Positions 1-8,994 of a stretch of DNA of 64,000 bases are shown one piece after another. The translations under genes and the position numbers were made by a program. Each line of letters starts with the position of its first letter. Within the stretch, counting starts at the first letter, position 1. The notes beneath the pieces were generated by a model, which was given only the letters and a program-made list of their open reading frames with translations, was not told the DNA's origin and ran no database searches. Source of the DNA: Thalassospira marina (GTDB taxonomy: Bacteria; Pseudomonadota; Alphaproteobacteria; Rhodospirillales; Thalassospiraceae); NCBI RefSeq assembly GCF_002844375.1, contig NZ_CP024199.1, positions 4,442,001-4,506,000 of the forward strand, in the 5' to 3' direction.

Positions 1-1
1 A

Positions 2-529
2 TTTTTGGCCGCAACTCTGCCCCGTAACCCGGTTTATATCACCAGCACGCTTTCCAGAAGCATCGATACCCTAAATCAGGTGCAGGATTTGCGTGGTTCA
101 AAACAATCCGGCGAAGATACGGCGCGGGCAGCTGATGACCCAATTCAGGTGCCCGAATTGGGTGAACAGAATTTCGGTGACTGGGAAGGGCTTCGATGGG
201 CGGATATCCCGACAGATCAAGCCCGCCAGTTTTGGGATGATTATGCCAATGCCATCCCGCCAAATGGTGAAAGTTTTAACCAGTTGGCAGAGCGGGCGGT
301 AAAGGCCTTTGGCAGGCTTAACCAGAACCATGTGGGATGCGATATTGTGGCTGTTTTACATGGCGGGACAATACGCGCCATTCTTGCCCAAGTTCTGGGG
401 CTTAAACCGTCGGCTGCCTTGTCGTTTGATATTTCCCCGCTGGGACTGACGCGCATTGATTACCTTGATGCGCCGGAAAACCCCGGTTGGCGGATTGGCG
501 GGGTGAATTTGCAGCTTTGCCAGGATTAA
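2..529 (+). CDS. cobC: Histidine phosphatase family protein, probable alpha-ribazole phosphatase (5' truncated)
   Basis: The frame is open to the left edge, so the true start lies outside the window; the TTG at 5 is not a convincing start. The visible part matches the phosphoglycerate-mutase-like fold after the missing RHG motif: an S-T-L-S-R-S segment, then ELGEQNFGDWEG near residue 50, and VLHGGTIRAIL near residue 118 carrying the second catalytic histidine. In the family this acts on phosphate monoesters; next to cobU, cobN and cobQ the likely substrate is alpha-ribazole 5'-phosphate in nucleotide loop assembly. That assignment rests on context. A generic phosphoglycerate mutase-like enzyme is the alternative. 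An 11-bp hairpin follows the stop. Confidence 0.75.
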   Translation, partial: FLAATLPRNPVYITSTLSRSIDTLNQVQDLRGSKQSGEDTARAADDPIQVPELGEQNFGDWEGLRWADIPTDQARQFWDDYANAIPPNGESFNQLAERAVKAFGRLNQNHVGCDIVAVLHGGTIRAILAQVLGLKPSAALSFDISPLGLTRIDYLDAPENPGWRIGGVNLQLCQD

Positions 530-632
530 CTGGTTTTTCCGGTGCTTCCTGTATAATCGCGTTACGGGCTGACCCGCCGCCGATTTTATATCGATATCGA
601 ATTGTTGTGGCAGGTTTGTCGCGCATTCAGGC

Positions 633-665
633 CCGGCCATTGTCGCTTTGGTAAACAATGGCCGG
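633..665. terminator. Hairpin between convergent genes
   Basis: A perfect 11-bp inverted repeat (CCGGCCATTGT at 633-643 with its complement at 655-665, 11-base loop) lies between the convergent stops at 529 and 700. There is no long T-run on either side, so termination is inferred from position and stem strength. Confidence 0.45.
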
Positions 666-699
666 TTGGGCCTGTGAAACATGCGGTGATTGTAAACAA

Positions 700-1371
700 T
701 CAGGCCGATTTGCGGCTGGCGATGGTTTCGCCATTGCCGGTGAATTCGGCAAGGAAGCGATCAAGATTGTCATGCGAGATATCGTGTTTGATCGCAAGAT
801 CGTTCAGATCGGCAAGATAGGCTTTGTAATAATCAAGCGGGCGGCTGCGGGCTTTGCCGCGCAACAGGTTGGTGCGCGGGAAATCTTCGGCGAATTCAGA
901 GCTTTCAATTGCGGCTGAAATTGAATCATCAAGGATGGCAGCGGGAATGCCATCAAAGTTTTTACCGCAGGCTGACAGCATTTTGCTGGCGGTGGGGACG
1001 GAAATACCCGGCTGGCCCAGCAAATGGTTGAGCGATTCATCACTGAAATCGTCGCGGTCAAACAGCTCGACCAGGGTTGGCAGGTCGCGCACCAGCAGCG
1101 AAAGAGCGTTAACGCGGATACCACGGGCATGCGTCCAGATAATGGCCGCAACCATTCCCAGTTCGGGGTCAGCCTTGTAAAGCGCGCGCACCTGGCGGCG
1201 GCGCAGCACTACTTCATTGTCGTCGGCATGTTGCTCCAGAAAGCTGGAGAAATGCGGCGCATCGTTTTGAAGCCGGTCAAGCAGCTTGGTCCACATGTCA
1301 CGGCGTGACGTGGTCTGCCAGATCAATATTTCCTGAGCGCGAATCTTTTCGACATAGTGTTCTAAAGCCAT
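700..1371 (-). CDS. Conserved hypothetical protein, about 223 aa
   Basis: I do not recognise the family. The ATG at 1371 (MALEHYVEK) is preferred over a TTG four codons upstream. The product is soluble, mostly helical and acidic, with no signal peptide or membrane segment. The central part (residues about 80-125) has a G-I-S-V-P-T-A-S-K-M-L stretch that loosely recalls helix-hairpin-helix DNA glycosylase-like folds, but no catalytic lysine/aspartate pair can be assigned, so no function is claimed. It is convergent with the cobC-like gene and divergent from the riboswitch-led cob operon, sharing a roughly 700-bp upstream region with it. Confidence 0.7.
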   Translation of the reverse strand: MALEHYVEKIRAQEILIWQTTSRRDMWTKLLDRLQNDAPHFSSFLEQHADDNEVVLRRRQVRALYKADPELGMVAAIIWTHARGIRVNALSLLVRDLPTLVELFDRDDFSDESLNHLLGQPGISVPTASKMLSACGKNFDGIPAAILDDSISAAIESSEFAEDFPRTNLLRGKARSRPLDYYKAYLADLNDLAIKHDISHDNLDRFLAEFTGNGETIASRKSA

Positions 1372-1839
1372 CGGGACAAACAATTTTAAAGTTATCTGGA
1401 ATGACGGTATGCAGACAGCGCTCGGGTCCCCTACACCCGGGTTTTCCCGGTGTGTTTACATTCCTTTTTATGGCTCCGATGTTCCCTCAAAGACAAAATG
1501 GCCTCAACATATCAATTCTTACAAATACTGACCTTTCGTCTAGGGCGGACTTATTCTTTAAGTTGCCGGGGCTTACCCCGTGCGGGTTGGATATAGGTCC
1601 GGTTCTGCACCGGTCCTTGATATCTGCGGTGATCAGGGGTTTTTGGTCTGGCGGATGCACCAAAATTTTCGCGTTTGTGACGGGCCAATTTTTTATTTCG
1701 CAGGAAACCCCCTAACACACTGAATTTAATGTGTTTAACAACCGGTGCGGTTGGCGGGACTCGCCTGTTCTCCTATTGGGAGAAAAACGCCAATGCGACG
1801 CGGGGCCTTCTAATCGAGAGTCTTTTGGGCTAGTGTCGC
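1372..1839. other. Intergenic region upstream of the cobalamin riboswitch
   Basis: No credible gene. It holds several small hairpins: a bulged ACACCCGGG/CCCGGTGT stem around 1432-1452 followed by T-rich sequence, GGGG/CCCC near 1568-1579, a GG-CCGGT/ACCGG-CC stem near 1597-1617, and ACACA/TGTGT near 1715-1736. It probably contains the promoter of the unknown minus-strand gene and the long leader of the cob operon. Confidence 0.5.
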
Positions 1840-2007
1840 CGCGCCGACTGGTAACGGGAAATCGGTGCAAGACCGATGCTGCCCCCGCAACTGTAACGGG
1901 ATGGGTCATTTGCGGCAGAAAAACCTGCCACCCACTGAAGGATGGGATAACCCCCTTTGGGAAGGGAAATGACCGACATGCCCGAAGCCAGGAAACCTGC
2001 CAGTGGT
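1840..2007 (+). ncRNA. Cobalamin (AdoCbl) riboswitch
   Basis: The conserved landmarks occur in order: a GGTAACGGGAA start, a GGTGCAAGACC helix, then the B12-box-like GCTGCCCCCGCAACTGTAA (1878-1896), a CCACTGAAGG segment, GGGAAGGG, and the terminal GAAGCCAGGAAACCTGCC (1984-2001). The element sits directly upstream of cobU-cobW-cobN. In this class, binding of adenosylcobalamin lowers expression of the downstream genes. The outer boundaries are approximate because P1 was judged by eye. Confidence 0.93.
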
Positions 2008-2056
2008 GATGCCCGATCATTGGGCATCAACTGCAACCGGGTCTCGGGTGGAGACC
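2008..2056 (+). promoter_or_regulatory. Expression-platform hairpins before cobU
   Basis: Two perfect short stems follow the riboswitch core: GATGCCC/GGGCATC (2008-2014 with 2022-2028) and GGTCTC/GAGACC (2040-2045 with 2051-2056). The second ends about 9 bases before the AAGGAA ribosome site of cobU. There is no U-run, so control of translation initiation is more likely than transcription termination. This is inference from position. Confidence 0.5.
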
Positions 2057-2075
2057 ATAGCGCAAGGAACGGGCC

Positions 2076-2603
2076 ATGGCCCCAAAGGTTATTGAAAATG
2101 GCGTTCACCTGATATTGGGTGGCGCACGTTCCGGCAAAAGCAAATTTGCCGAGGATATGGTCATTGCGGCAGGCGGGGGCACCTATATTGCCACCGGACG
2201 CGCCTGGGACGATGAAATGGCCGATCGTATTGCCCATCATAAACAGCGCCGCGGCCCGCTTTGGGCCACGATCGAGGAACCGCATGATTTGTGCGGTGTG
2301 CTTGAACGCCTTGATCAGCAAAGCGAAGGTCCGGTTCTGGTGGATTGCCTGACCCTGTGGCTGACCAACCTTATGATTGGCGAGCACGATATCGAGGCCG
2401 AGATCGAGCGCCTTTGCGCGCTTTTGCCCCGGCTGGCTTTGCCGGTTTTGCTGGTCTCAAACGAGGTTGGCTTTGGCATTGTACCGGAAAACGCAATGGC
2501 GCGTGCCTTTCGCGACCATGCCGGGCGCCTGCATCAGCGCATTGCCGCACTTTCGCGTCAGGTGACGCTGGTGGTTGCGGGCATTCCAATGAGTGTTAAA
2601 TAA
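2076..2603 (+). CDS. cobP: Bifunctional adenosylcobinamide kinase / adenosylcobinamide-phosphate guanylyltransferase
   Basis: CobU/CobP family enzyme that phosphorylates adenosylcobinamide and then attaches GMP, giving adenosylcobinamide-GDP for nucleotide loop assembly. The P-loop GGARSGKS is at residues 15-22, RIAHHKQRR at 51-59 carries the histidine used for the covalent guanylyl intermediate, and VDCLTLWLTNLM near 90 and VSNEVGFGIVP near 128 are family signatures. At 175 aa it has the usual length. The ATG at 2076 follows AAGGAA. It is the first gene after the cobalamin riboswitch and so is probably repressed by the coenzyme. The gap to cobW is 46 bases. Confidence 0.95.
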   Translation: MAPKVIENGVHLILGGARSGKSKFAEDMVIAAGGGTYIATGRAWDDEMADRIAHHKQRRGPLWATIEEPHDLCGVLERLDQQSEGPVLVDCLTLWLTNLMIGEHDIEAEIERLCALLPRLALPVLLVSNEVGFGIVPENAMARAFRDHAGRLHQRIAALSRQVTLVVAGIPMSVK

Positions 2604-2649
2604 TTTCAATCCGGTATGTGATACCCGGTTTTTCAAGGATTTAAAGATA

Positions 2650-3690
2650 ATGGCGCATTTGGGTAAAATTCCCGCAACCGTGATTACCGGCTTTTTGGGG
2701 GCCGGCAAAACCACCATGATCCGCAATATGCTGGAAAATGCCGGTGGCAAGCGTATCGCCCTGATTATCAATGAATTTGGTGATGTTGGCGTGGATATGG
2801 AAGTCATCAATGGCTGCGGCATTGAAGGCTGTGCCGAAGAAGACGTTCTGGAACTTGCCAATGGCTGCATCTGTTGCACCGTGGCCGATGACTTTGTACC
2901 GACCATGCAAAAGCTGCTGGATCGCGATACCCCGCCTGATCATATCGTTATCGAAACATCTGGTCTTGCCCTACCCAAGCCGCTGGTAAAGGCCTTTAAC
3001 TGGCCGGAAATCCGTTCGCGTGTGACGGTCGATGGCGTTGTTGCCGTGCTTGATGCCGCCGCCCTGCGCGATGGCCTGTTTGCCCATGATCACGACGCAG
3101 TCCAGGCCCTGCGCGAGGCCGATGAAAACCTGGATCACGAAAGCCCGCTTGAAGAACTGTTTGAAGAACAGCTTCATTGCGCCGATATGGTGGTTTTAAA
3201 CAAAACCGACCTTCTGACCGGCGATGAAAAAAGCAGGGTCGAGGCCGATATTCGGGCCGAGCTGAAACGCCCGTCGGTCAAAATCATTGCGACCGAACAT
3301 GCGCGCATTGAAAATGCCGTGCTGCTCGGCCTGGGGGCCGCCGCCGAGGATGACCTTGATAGCCGCCCGTCCCATCATGATGACGGCCATGAGCATGACC
3401 ACGACGATTTTGAAAGCTTTGTCGTCACGCTTGATGATGTCACGGACCCTGCTGCCCTTGAAAAGCGCCTGATCAATGTGGTGCGGGAATTTGACGTTTT
3501 GCGCATCAAGGGGTTTGTCCATGTGCCGGGCAAGCCGATGCGCCATGTGGTGCAGGGTGTTGGTGAACGCTTCCAGCGCTATTTTGACCGCCCCTGGCAG
3601 GAAAACGAAACCCGCCAGTCGCGTCTGGTGGTGATTGGCCTGCATGATATGGACCAGCAGGCAATTACCAGCGCCATTCTGGCGGCCTGA
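2650..3690 (+). CDS. cobW: CobW, GTP-dependent metal chaperone of the cobalamin operon
   Basis: COG0523 GTPase. The Walker A motif GFLGAGKTT is at residues 14-22, the metal-binding CICC motif at 73-76, and the NKTDLL guanine-specificity motif near 182. A histidine-rich stretch (HHDDGHEHDHDD) near 242-253 precedes the C-terminal CobW domain. The ATG at 2650 is chosen because AAGGA precedes it; an upstream in-frame GTG at 2593 would overlap cobU and lacks a ribosome site. CobW proteins are thought to deliver Co2+, and the next gene is the cobaltochelatase subunit cobN, which supports supply of cobalt to CobNST. Confidence 0.95.
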   Translation: MAHLGKIPATVITGFLGAGKTTMIRNMLENAGGKRIALIINEFGDVGVDMEVINGCGIEGCAEEDVLELANGCICCTVADDFVPTMQKLLDRDTPPDHIVIETSGLALPKPLVKAFNWPEIRSRVTVDGVVAVLDAAALRDGLFAHDHDAVQALREADENLDHESPLEELFEEQLHCADMVVLNKTDLLTGDEKSRVEADIRAELKRPSVKIIATEHARIENAVLLGLGAAAEDDLDSRPSHHDDGHEHDHDDFESFVVTLDDVTDPAALEKRLINVVREFDVLRIKGFVHVPGKPMRHVVQGVGERFQRYFDRPWQENETRQSRLVVIGLHDMDQQAITSAILAA

Positions 3691-3834
3691 TCCACTTTAA
3701 ACCCTGAAAGGCAGCAGCCTTAATGCTTCAGGCATGCTCCCTTTGTGCCCGAAAATTGCGGCAGTGATCATGCGCTGCCGCTGTTTTTGGGCCAGATAAT
3801 TTAATGCCCATCCCTTTGCAGACAGGCCTTATTC

Positions 3835-6800
3835 ATGCACTTACTTGCCGCACAGCCGGGAATGATCACCGATGGCAGCGAGGCCGTTGATCTGGGCCAA
3901 CGCCCCGGTGATGTGGTTATCCTTTCGGCGGCGGAATCCGAACTGGCCTGTCTGGCAACGGCACAGGGGCACCTGAATGCCGAATTTCCCGGCAAGGTAC
4001 CGTCGCTGCGCCTCGCCAGTCTGTTGCAGCTGGGGCATAACATGTCGGTCGATCTTTATATCGATGATGTGGTGTCCCATGCCCGTTTCATCATTGTGCG
4101 GGTGCTGGGCGGGCGCGGCTATTGGGAATATGGCATTGAACAATTCGTCGCACTGGCGCGCGAACGCTACATTCCGTTACTGCTGCTTCCCGGCGATGAC
4201 CAGCCCGATGCCGAATTGCTGTCGCTGTCGACCGTCAAAGGCCAGGCATGGCAACAGGTTTGGCGCTATCTGGTTGAAGGCGGGCCGGGCAATGCCGAAA
4301 ATTTGTTGCGATATGTTTATGAATGTATCACGGCGAAAACGGATAATGCTGATCCCGCCATCCAATGGCATTGGCAACCGCCTGCCCCGCTGGTAAAGGC
4401 CGGGCTTTATTGGCCGGGTAAAAGCAATGCGGCCCTGTCCGACCTTGCCGGTGTTTGGCAGGCTGGCAAGCCGGTGGTGGCGGTGGTTTTTTACCGGGCG
4501 CTGATCCAGGCGGGTAATCTTGATGTGATTGATGCCGTGATCACGTCGCTGGCACGGTCCGGTCTTAACGCCCTGCCCGTTTTTGTTTCCAGCCTGAAGG
4601 ACCCGGTGGCCGCTGCCCTGGTGGCAGACTGGCTGGCGGAAACAAAGTGTGATTTGATTTTAAATACCACCGGCTTTGCCCTGGCTGTGCCCGGTGCCCT
4701 GCGCGGCGAAAGCCCGTTTGATGCCGTGGATGCCCCGGTGATGCAGGTGGTATTGTCGGGCGGCAGCGAGAGCGCCTGGCGCGATGGCGTAAATGGCCTT
4801 GCCGCGCGTGATATCGCCATGAATGTCGCCCTGCCCGAGGTTGATGGCCGCATCTTTTCGCGCGCGATATCCTTTAAGGGTTCCGCCGGGCGGGATGTGC
4901 TGACCGAGATTGATCTGGTCAAATATATCCCGGTCCTGGACCGGGTGGATTTTGTTGGGCAACTGGCGGCAAACTGGGTGCGCCTGCGCCAAACCCCGGC
5001 CCCGCAAAAACGGGTGGCGATGGTGATGGCGAACTATCCCAACCGCGATGCGCGTTTGGGCAATGGTGTTGGCCTGGATACCCCGGCAGGCATGATCACC
5101 ACGCTAAAGGCCATGCAGGCGGCGGGCTATGACATTGCCAGCCTGCCCGCAAATGGCGATGCCCTGATTGATCAGGTCAAATCCGGCCCGACCAATGATT
5201 TTACCGCCCTTGATCAGCGCGATATTCGCATCATCCTGCCATTGGCGGATTATAAGGCGGCCTTTGACGCCCTGCCCGCTGCCATTCGGGATCAGGTGAT
5301 GGATCGCTGGGGCACGCCGGAAAGCGACCCGTTTTATCGCGCCGATAAAGGCGGATTTGCCCTGTCGATTGTGCCAATGGGCAATGTCGTGGTCGGTTTG
5401 CAGCCCGCGCGCGGTTATAATATTGATCCGCTTGAAAGCTATCATTCGCCCGATCTGGTGCCGCCGCATAATTATTTCGCCTTTTATATCTGGCTGCGTC
5501 ACAGCTTTGATGCCCATGCGATTATCCATTTTGGCAAACATGGCAATATGGAATGGCTGCCGGGCAAGTCATTGGCTTTGTCCGATGCCTGCTTTCCCGA
5601 AGCCGTTTTTGGCCCGACCCCGCATCTTTACCCCTTTATCGTCAATGACCCCGGCGAAGGTACCCAGGCCAAACGCCGGGCGCAGGCCGTGATTATTGAC
5701 CATCTGACGCCCCCTTTAACCCGTGCCGAAAGCTATGGTCCGCTAAAGGATATGGAGGCCCTGGTAGATGAATATTACGATGCCGCCGCCGTTGACCCGC
5801 GCCGTTTGGCCCTGCTGAAACGCGATATTCTGGAACTGGCGGTACGCATTGGGCTGGACCGCGATTGCGGTATTGAAACCGGCGAAGATGAAGAAAGCGC
5901 GCTGGCAAAACTGGATAATTACCTGTGCGAGCTGAAGGAACTTCAGATCCGCGATGGTTTGCATATTTTTGGCGAGGCCCCCGAAGGTCGCCTGTTGACC
6001 GACCTTTTGGTGGCACTGGCGCGGTTGCCCCGTGGGGTTGATCGCGGCAAAACCGCCTCCCTGCATCGTGCGCTGGTGCGCGACCTGATGCCGGAACTAA
6101 CCGGTGAGATGGCGTTTGACCCGCTGGATTGCATCATGGGCGATGTTTGGTACGGGCCCAAACCCGCCGCCCTTTGTACCTATGACGGGCAATGTGGCCC
6201 CTGGCGGACATTGGGCGATACGGTGGAACGCCTTGAATTGCTGGCCCATGATCTGGTGGCGGGTGAAAAGCAGGCGGATGCAAGCTGGCACCATACACAG
6301 GATGTTCTTTGCGATATCGAAACATCCCTGCGCCCGGCGATAACGCAATGTGGTACGGCGGAGCTTGCGGGCATTTTACGTGGCCTTGCCGGCAAGTTTG
6401 TTGAACCGGGTCCATCGGGCGCACCAACCCGGGGGCGGCCCGATGTATTGCCAACCGGGCGTAATTTTTATTCGGTCGATACCCGCACCGTGCCGACACC
6501 GGCGGCCTGGCATCTTGGCTGGAAATCGGCGGAATTGCTGCTTGAACGCCATGTGCAGGAACATGGCGAATGGCCGTCGGCCCTTGGGCTTTCGGTTTGG
6601 GGAACCAGTAATATGCGCACCGGCGGCGATGATATAGCCCAGGCCATGGCCCTGATGGGGGTTAAGCCAACATGGGATTCCGCCTCGCGCCGGGTGACGG
6701 GGTTTGAGGTTTTGCCCCTGTCGCTGTTGGCGCGGCCACGCATTGATATTACCCTGCGCATTTCCGGTTTCTTCCGCGATGCCTTTCCCGGCCTGATTGA

Positions 6801-7647
6801 TTTGTTTGACAGTGCCGTGCGTGCGGTGGCCGCGCTGGAAGATGAACCTGCCCACATGAACCTGATTGCGGCGCGGGTGCGCGATGAAACCGTGCGCCTG
6901 TGTGCCGATGGCATGGAAAGCGAACAGGCCGGGCAAATGGCGGCTTACCGTGTGTTTGGTTCCAAACCCGGCGCCTATGGGGCCGGGTTGCAGGCCATGA
7001 TTGATGAAAAATTGTGGGAAGATGAAGCCGACCTTGCCAATGCCTACCTTGCCTGGGGCAGTTATGCCTATGGTAATGGGGCCAGCGGTACACAGGCGCG
7101 CCGGGTTTTTGAAACGCGGTTGGGTGCGGTGGATGCGATTGTCCATAACCAGGATAACCGCGAACATGACCTGCTGGATTCCGATGACTATTATCAGTTC
7201 GAAGGTGGAATGACATCGGCGGTGCGTCATCTTTCCGGGCAGCAGCCGGTGATTTACCATAATGACCATTCCCGGCCCGAAAGCCCGAAAATCCGTACCC
7301 TGAACGAAGAAATCGCCCGTGTGGTGCGTGCCCGCGTGGTGAACCCGAAATGGATTAGCGGTGTGATGCGGCATGGCTATAAGGGCGCATTTGAAATGGC
7401 GGCAACGGTTGATTACCTGTTTGCCTTTGCCGCGACAGCGCGTTGCGTTGCCGGCCATCATTTTGACCTGGTTTATGATGCCTATCTGGGCGATGAAATC
7501 GTGCGCGATTTTATCGCAGACCATAACCCCGATGCTTTGAATGATATCCGCGACCGCCTTGCCGAGGCCATTGAACGCGGCCTGTGGCAACCACGGCGCA
7601 ACACCGTGACTGCCGATTTGATGGAGAAGATCGATGCGCAGAACTAA
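3835..7647 (+). CDS. cobN: Cobaltochelatase large subunit CobN
   Basis: Large subunit of the ATP-dependent CobNST chelatase, which inserts Co2+ into hydrogenobyrinic acid a,c-diamide in the aerobic (late insertion) pathway. At 1,270 aa it is full length, and its N-terminus (MHLLAAQPGMITDGSEAVDL) is typical of CobN. Conserved segments include FGKHGNMEWLPGK near residue 565 and a WGTSNMRTGGDD segment near 922. The related family is the magnesium chelatase H subunit, but the cob context and N-terminus decide for CobN. The partner subunits cobS and cobT are not in this window. The last 14 bases overlap the next gene. Confidence 0.96.
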   Translation: MHLLAAQPGMITDGSEAVDLGQRPGDVVILSAAESELACLATAQGHLNAEFPGKVPSLRLASLLQLGHNMSVDLYIDDVVSHARFIIVRVLGGRGYWEYGIEQFVALARERYIPLLLLPGDDQPDAELLSLSTVKGQAWQQVWRYLVEGGPGNAENLLRYVYECITAKTDNADPAIQWHWQPPAPLVKAGLYWPGKSNAALSDLAGVWQAGKPVVAVVFYRALIQAGNLDVIDAVITSLARSGLNALPVFVSSLKDPVAAALVADWLAETKCDLILNTTGFALAVPGALRGESPFDAVDAPVMQVVLSGGSESAWRDGVNGLAARDIAMNVALPEVDGRIFSRAISFKGSAGRDVLTEIDLVKYIPVLDRVDFVGQLAANWVRLRQTPAPQKRVAMVMANYPNRDARLGNGVGLDTPAGMITTLKAMQAAGYDIASLPANGDALIDQVKSGPTNDFTALDQRDIRIILPLADYKAAFDALPAAIRDQVMDRWGTPESDPFYRADKGGFALSIVPMGNVVVGLQPARGYNIDPLESYHSPDLVPPHNYFAFYIWLRHSFDAHAIIHFGKHGNMEWLPGKSLALSDACFPEAVFGPTPHLYPFIVNDPGEGTQAKRRAQAVIIDHLTPPLTRAESYGPLKDMEALVDEYYDAAAVDPRRLALLKRDILELAVRIGLDRDCGIETGEDEESALAKLDNYLCELKELQIRDGLHIFGEAPEGRLLTDLLVALARLPRGVDRGKTASLHRALVRDLMPELTGEMAFDPLDCIMGDVWYGPKPAALCTYDGQCGPWRTLGDTVERLELLAHDLVAGEKQADASWHHTQDVLCDIETSLRPAITQCGTAELAGILRGLAGKFVEPGPSGAPTRGRPDVLPTGRNFYSVDTRTVPTPAAWHLGWKSAELLLERHVQEHGEWPSALGLSVWGTSNMRTGGDDIAQAMALMGVKPTWDSASRRVTGFEVLPLSLLARPRIDITLRISGFFRDAFPGLIDLFDSAVRAVAALEDEPAHMNLIAARVRDETVRLCADGMESEQAGQMAAYRVFGSKPGAYGAGLQAMIDEKLWEDEADLANAYLAWGSYAYGNGASGTQARRVFETRLGAVDAIVHNQDNREHDLLDSDDYYQFEGGMTSAVRHLSGQQPVIYHNDHSRPESPKIRTLNEEIARVVRARVVNPKWISGVMRHGYKGAFEMAATVDYLFAFAATARCVAGHHFDLVYDAYLGDEIVRDFIADHNPDALNDIRDRLAEAIERGLWQPRRNTVTADLMEKIDAQN

Positions 7648-8521
7648 AACCGCCAAATCGGACCATGATCAGCGCCAGAATTTGCTGCGCATCTGGACCC
7701 GGACCGCGATCAATACCGGGATTATGGCATCGGCGGCGATGCTGTTGTGCCTGAATGCCAATGGGGCACAGGCCGGTGAGACAAAGGCTAGTGACACAAA
7801 GGCTGCTGCGAAATGGCAGGCTGTGCCCGATTGGGCGTTTTTCTGGCAGTTGCAGGGCAATGTGACCCCGGCCAAAGGCAGCCGGGTGGTTGATAGCGAC
7901 CTGTTTGATACCCCGGCAAGTCAGGTTGTAAAATGGCGCAAACAGGGGCTTTACCCGGTTTGTTATGTCAATGTCGGGGCGTTTGAAGACTGGCGCGATG
8001 ATGCATCGGATTTCCCCGAAGACGTGATCGGTGCGGCCTATGATGGCTGGGACGGGGAACGCTGGCTGGATATCAGCCAGTATTGGGCGTTTAACCAGAT
8101 CATTGAAGCCCGGCTGGATTTGTGTGCCAGCAAGGGATTTTTGGCCGTGGAGCCTGATAATATTGATGGTTATGACAATGAAACCGGGTTTGATATTTCG
8201 CGCGATGATCAGCTTGCCTATCTGCGCTGGTTAACCGAACAGGCCCATCAGCGCGGACTTGCCATTGGCCAGAAAAACGCCCCTGACCTGATTGGTGACC
8301 TGGTGGATGAGATGGATTTCGCCCTGCTGGAATCCGCTTGGCGCGACGGATTTCTTGAAGATTTCAGCCCGTATCGAAACCAGAACAAACCTGTCTTTGC
8401 CGTGGAATATCGCGAAGATGGGGCCAGCCTGAAAAAGATGTGCGGCGATATCAGCCAGCAGGGATTTATTGGTGTTCTGGCCGATTATGACCTGTCGGGC
8501 CATATCGAGAATTGCCGGTAA
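7634..8521 (+). CDS. Secreted GH114-type glycoside hydrolase (endo-alpha-1,4-polygalactosaminidase family)
   Basis: The frame has a basic N-terminus, a hydrophobic stretch (residues 28-45) and an ANGAQA cleavage region, so export is likely. The mature part follows the GH114 TIM-barrel pattern: CYVNVGAFEDWRDD near 115, ERWLDI near 139, KGFLAVEPDNIDGY near 166 with the likely acidic catalytic residues, GLAIGQKNAPDL near 208, and FAVEYRED near 255. Known relatives cleave alpha-1,4-galactosaminogalactan-type polymers. The cysteine usually seen after NEQ is replaced (LLESAW). The ATG overlaps cobN by 14 bases, implying translational coupling. What it does in a cob operon is unclear; the substrate is not established. 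Confidence 0.8.
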   Translation: MRRTKTAKSDHDQRQNLLRIWTRTAINTGIMASAAMLLCLNANGAQAGETKASDTKAAAKWQAVPDWAFFWQLQGNVTPAKGSRVVDSDLFDTPASQVVKWRKQGLYPVCYVNVGAFEDWRDDASDFPEDVIGAAYDGWDGERWLDISQYWAFNQIIEARLDLCASKGFLAVEPDNIDGYDNETGFDISRDDQLAYLRWLTEQAHQRGLAIGQKNAPDLIGDLVDEMDFALLESAWRDGFLEDFSPYRNQNKPVFAVEYREDGASLKKMCGDISQQGFIGVLADYDLSGHIENCR

Positions 8522-8994
8522 ACCTCCATACCTGATGACCCCATGTGAGACGGGCGAGGGGCACGGCTGCGTTTTTTGAGAATACGTGGCCTGCCTGCTG
8601 CCTGCTGCCTTGCGCCGCTGGCTTCCCATGTATCGGTCGGCAGGGGATGGCGTTGCCCTGCATTTGCCCGCGCGAAAGACACCTATGGGCAGGTCATTTG
8701 CCTGTCTTTGCAGGCCCCATGTCAACCACAGCGCAATAATGGGTGTGGGGACTGTCAAATCGGATCGATTTAGAAACAATCCTGAAATACTTTATGTTGT
8801 GGCGCGTGGAGTGCTGATCACAAAAAGTGGTTTTTCGGAACCTTTCGGTAAACTTTAACGTTTCCGAAATGGGTGATTTATGCGTTAATAGTTTATTAAC
8901 CCTTGGTTGGGCGAAGAGTCACCCCATTAGGGGCCAGGACGCAGCGGCGAACACAGCCGGTTAAAATGCGCCAGGCCCAAGGCAGGAGGCCGCG
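8522..8994. other. Intergenic region with hairpin and CtrA-type box
   Basis: 473 bases without a supported gene. There is an inverted repeat TTTCGGAAC/GTTTCCGAAA (8833-8841 with 8860-8869) and a CtrA-like box (listed separately). AGGAGG lies immediately before the start at 8995. No clear terminator for the upstream operon was found. Confidence 0.5.
8884..8900 (+). promoter_or_regulatory. Candidate CtrA-binding box TTAA-N7-TTAAC
   Basis: TTAA at 8885-8888, seven bases, then TTAAC at 8896-8900. The whole site is the perfect inverted repeat GTTAATA-gtt-TATTAAC. It lies 95 bases before the start of the hypothetical gene at 8995. It matches the full alphaproteobacterial CtrA consensus; control by CtrA is inferred. 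Confidence 0.55.

Noticed and set aside
1305..1715. 136-aa plus-strand frame upstream of the riboswitch
   Set aside because: It overlaps the start of the minus-strand gene, has no ribosome site and no coding-like composition.
6376..7656. 426-aa open frame on the minus strand opposite cobN
   Set aside because: It lies fully antisense to a well-supported full-length cobN and has histidine/glycine-rich, non-family-like sequence.
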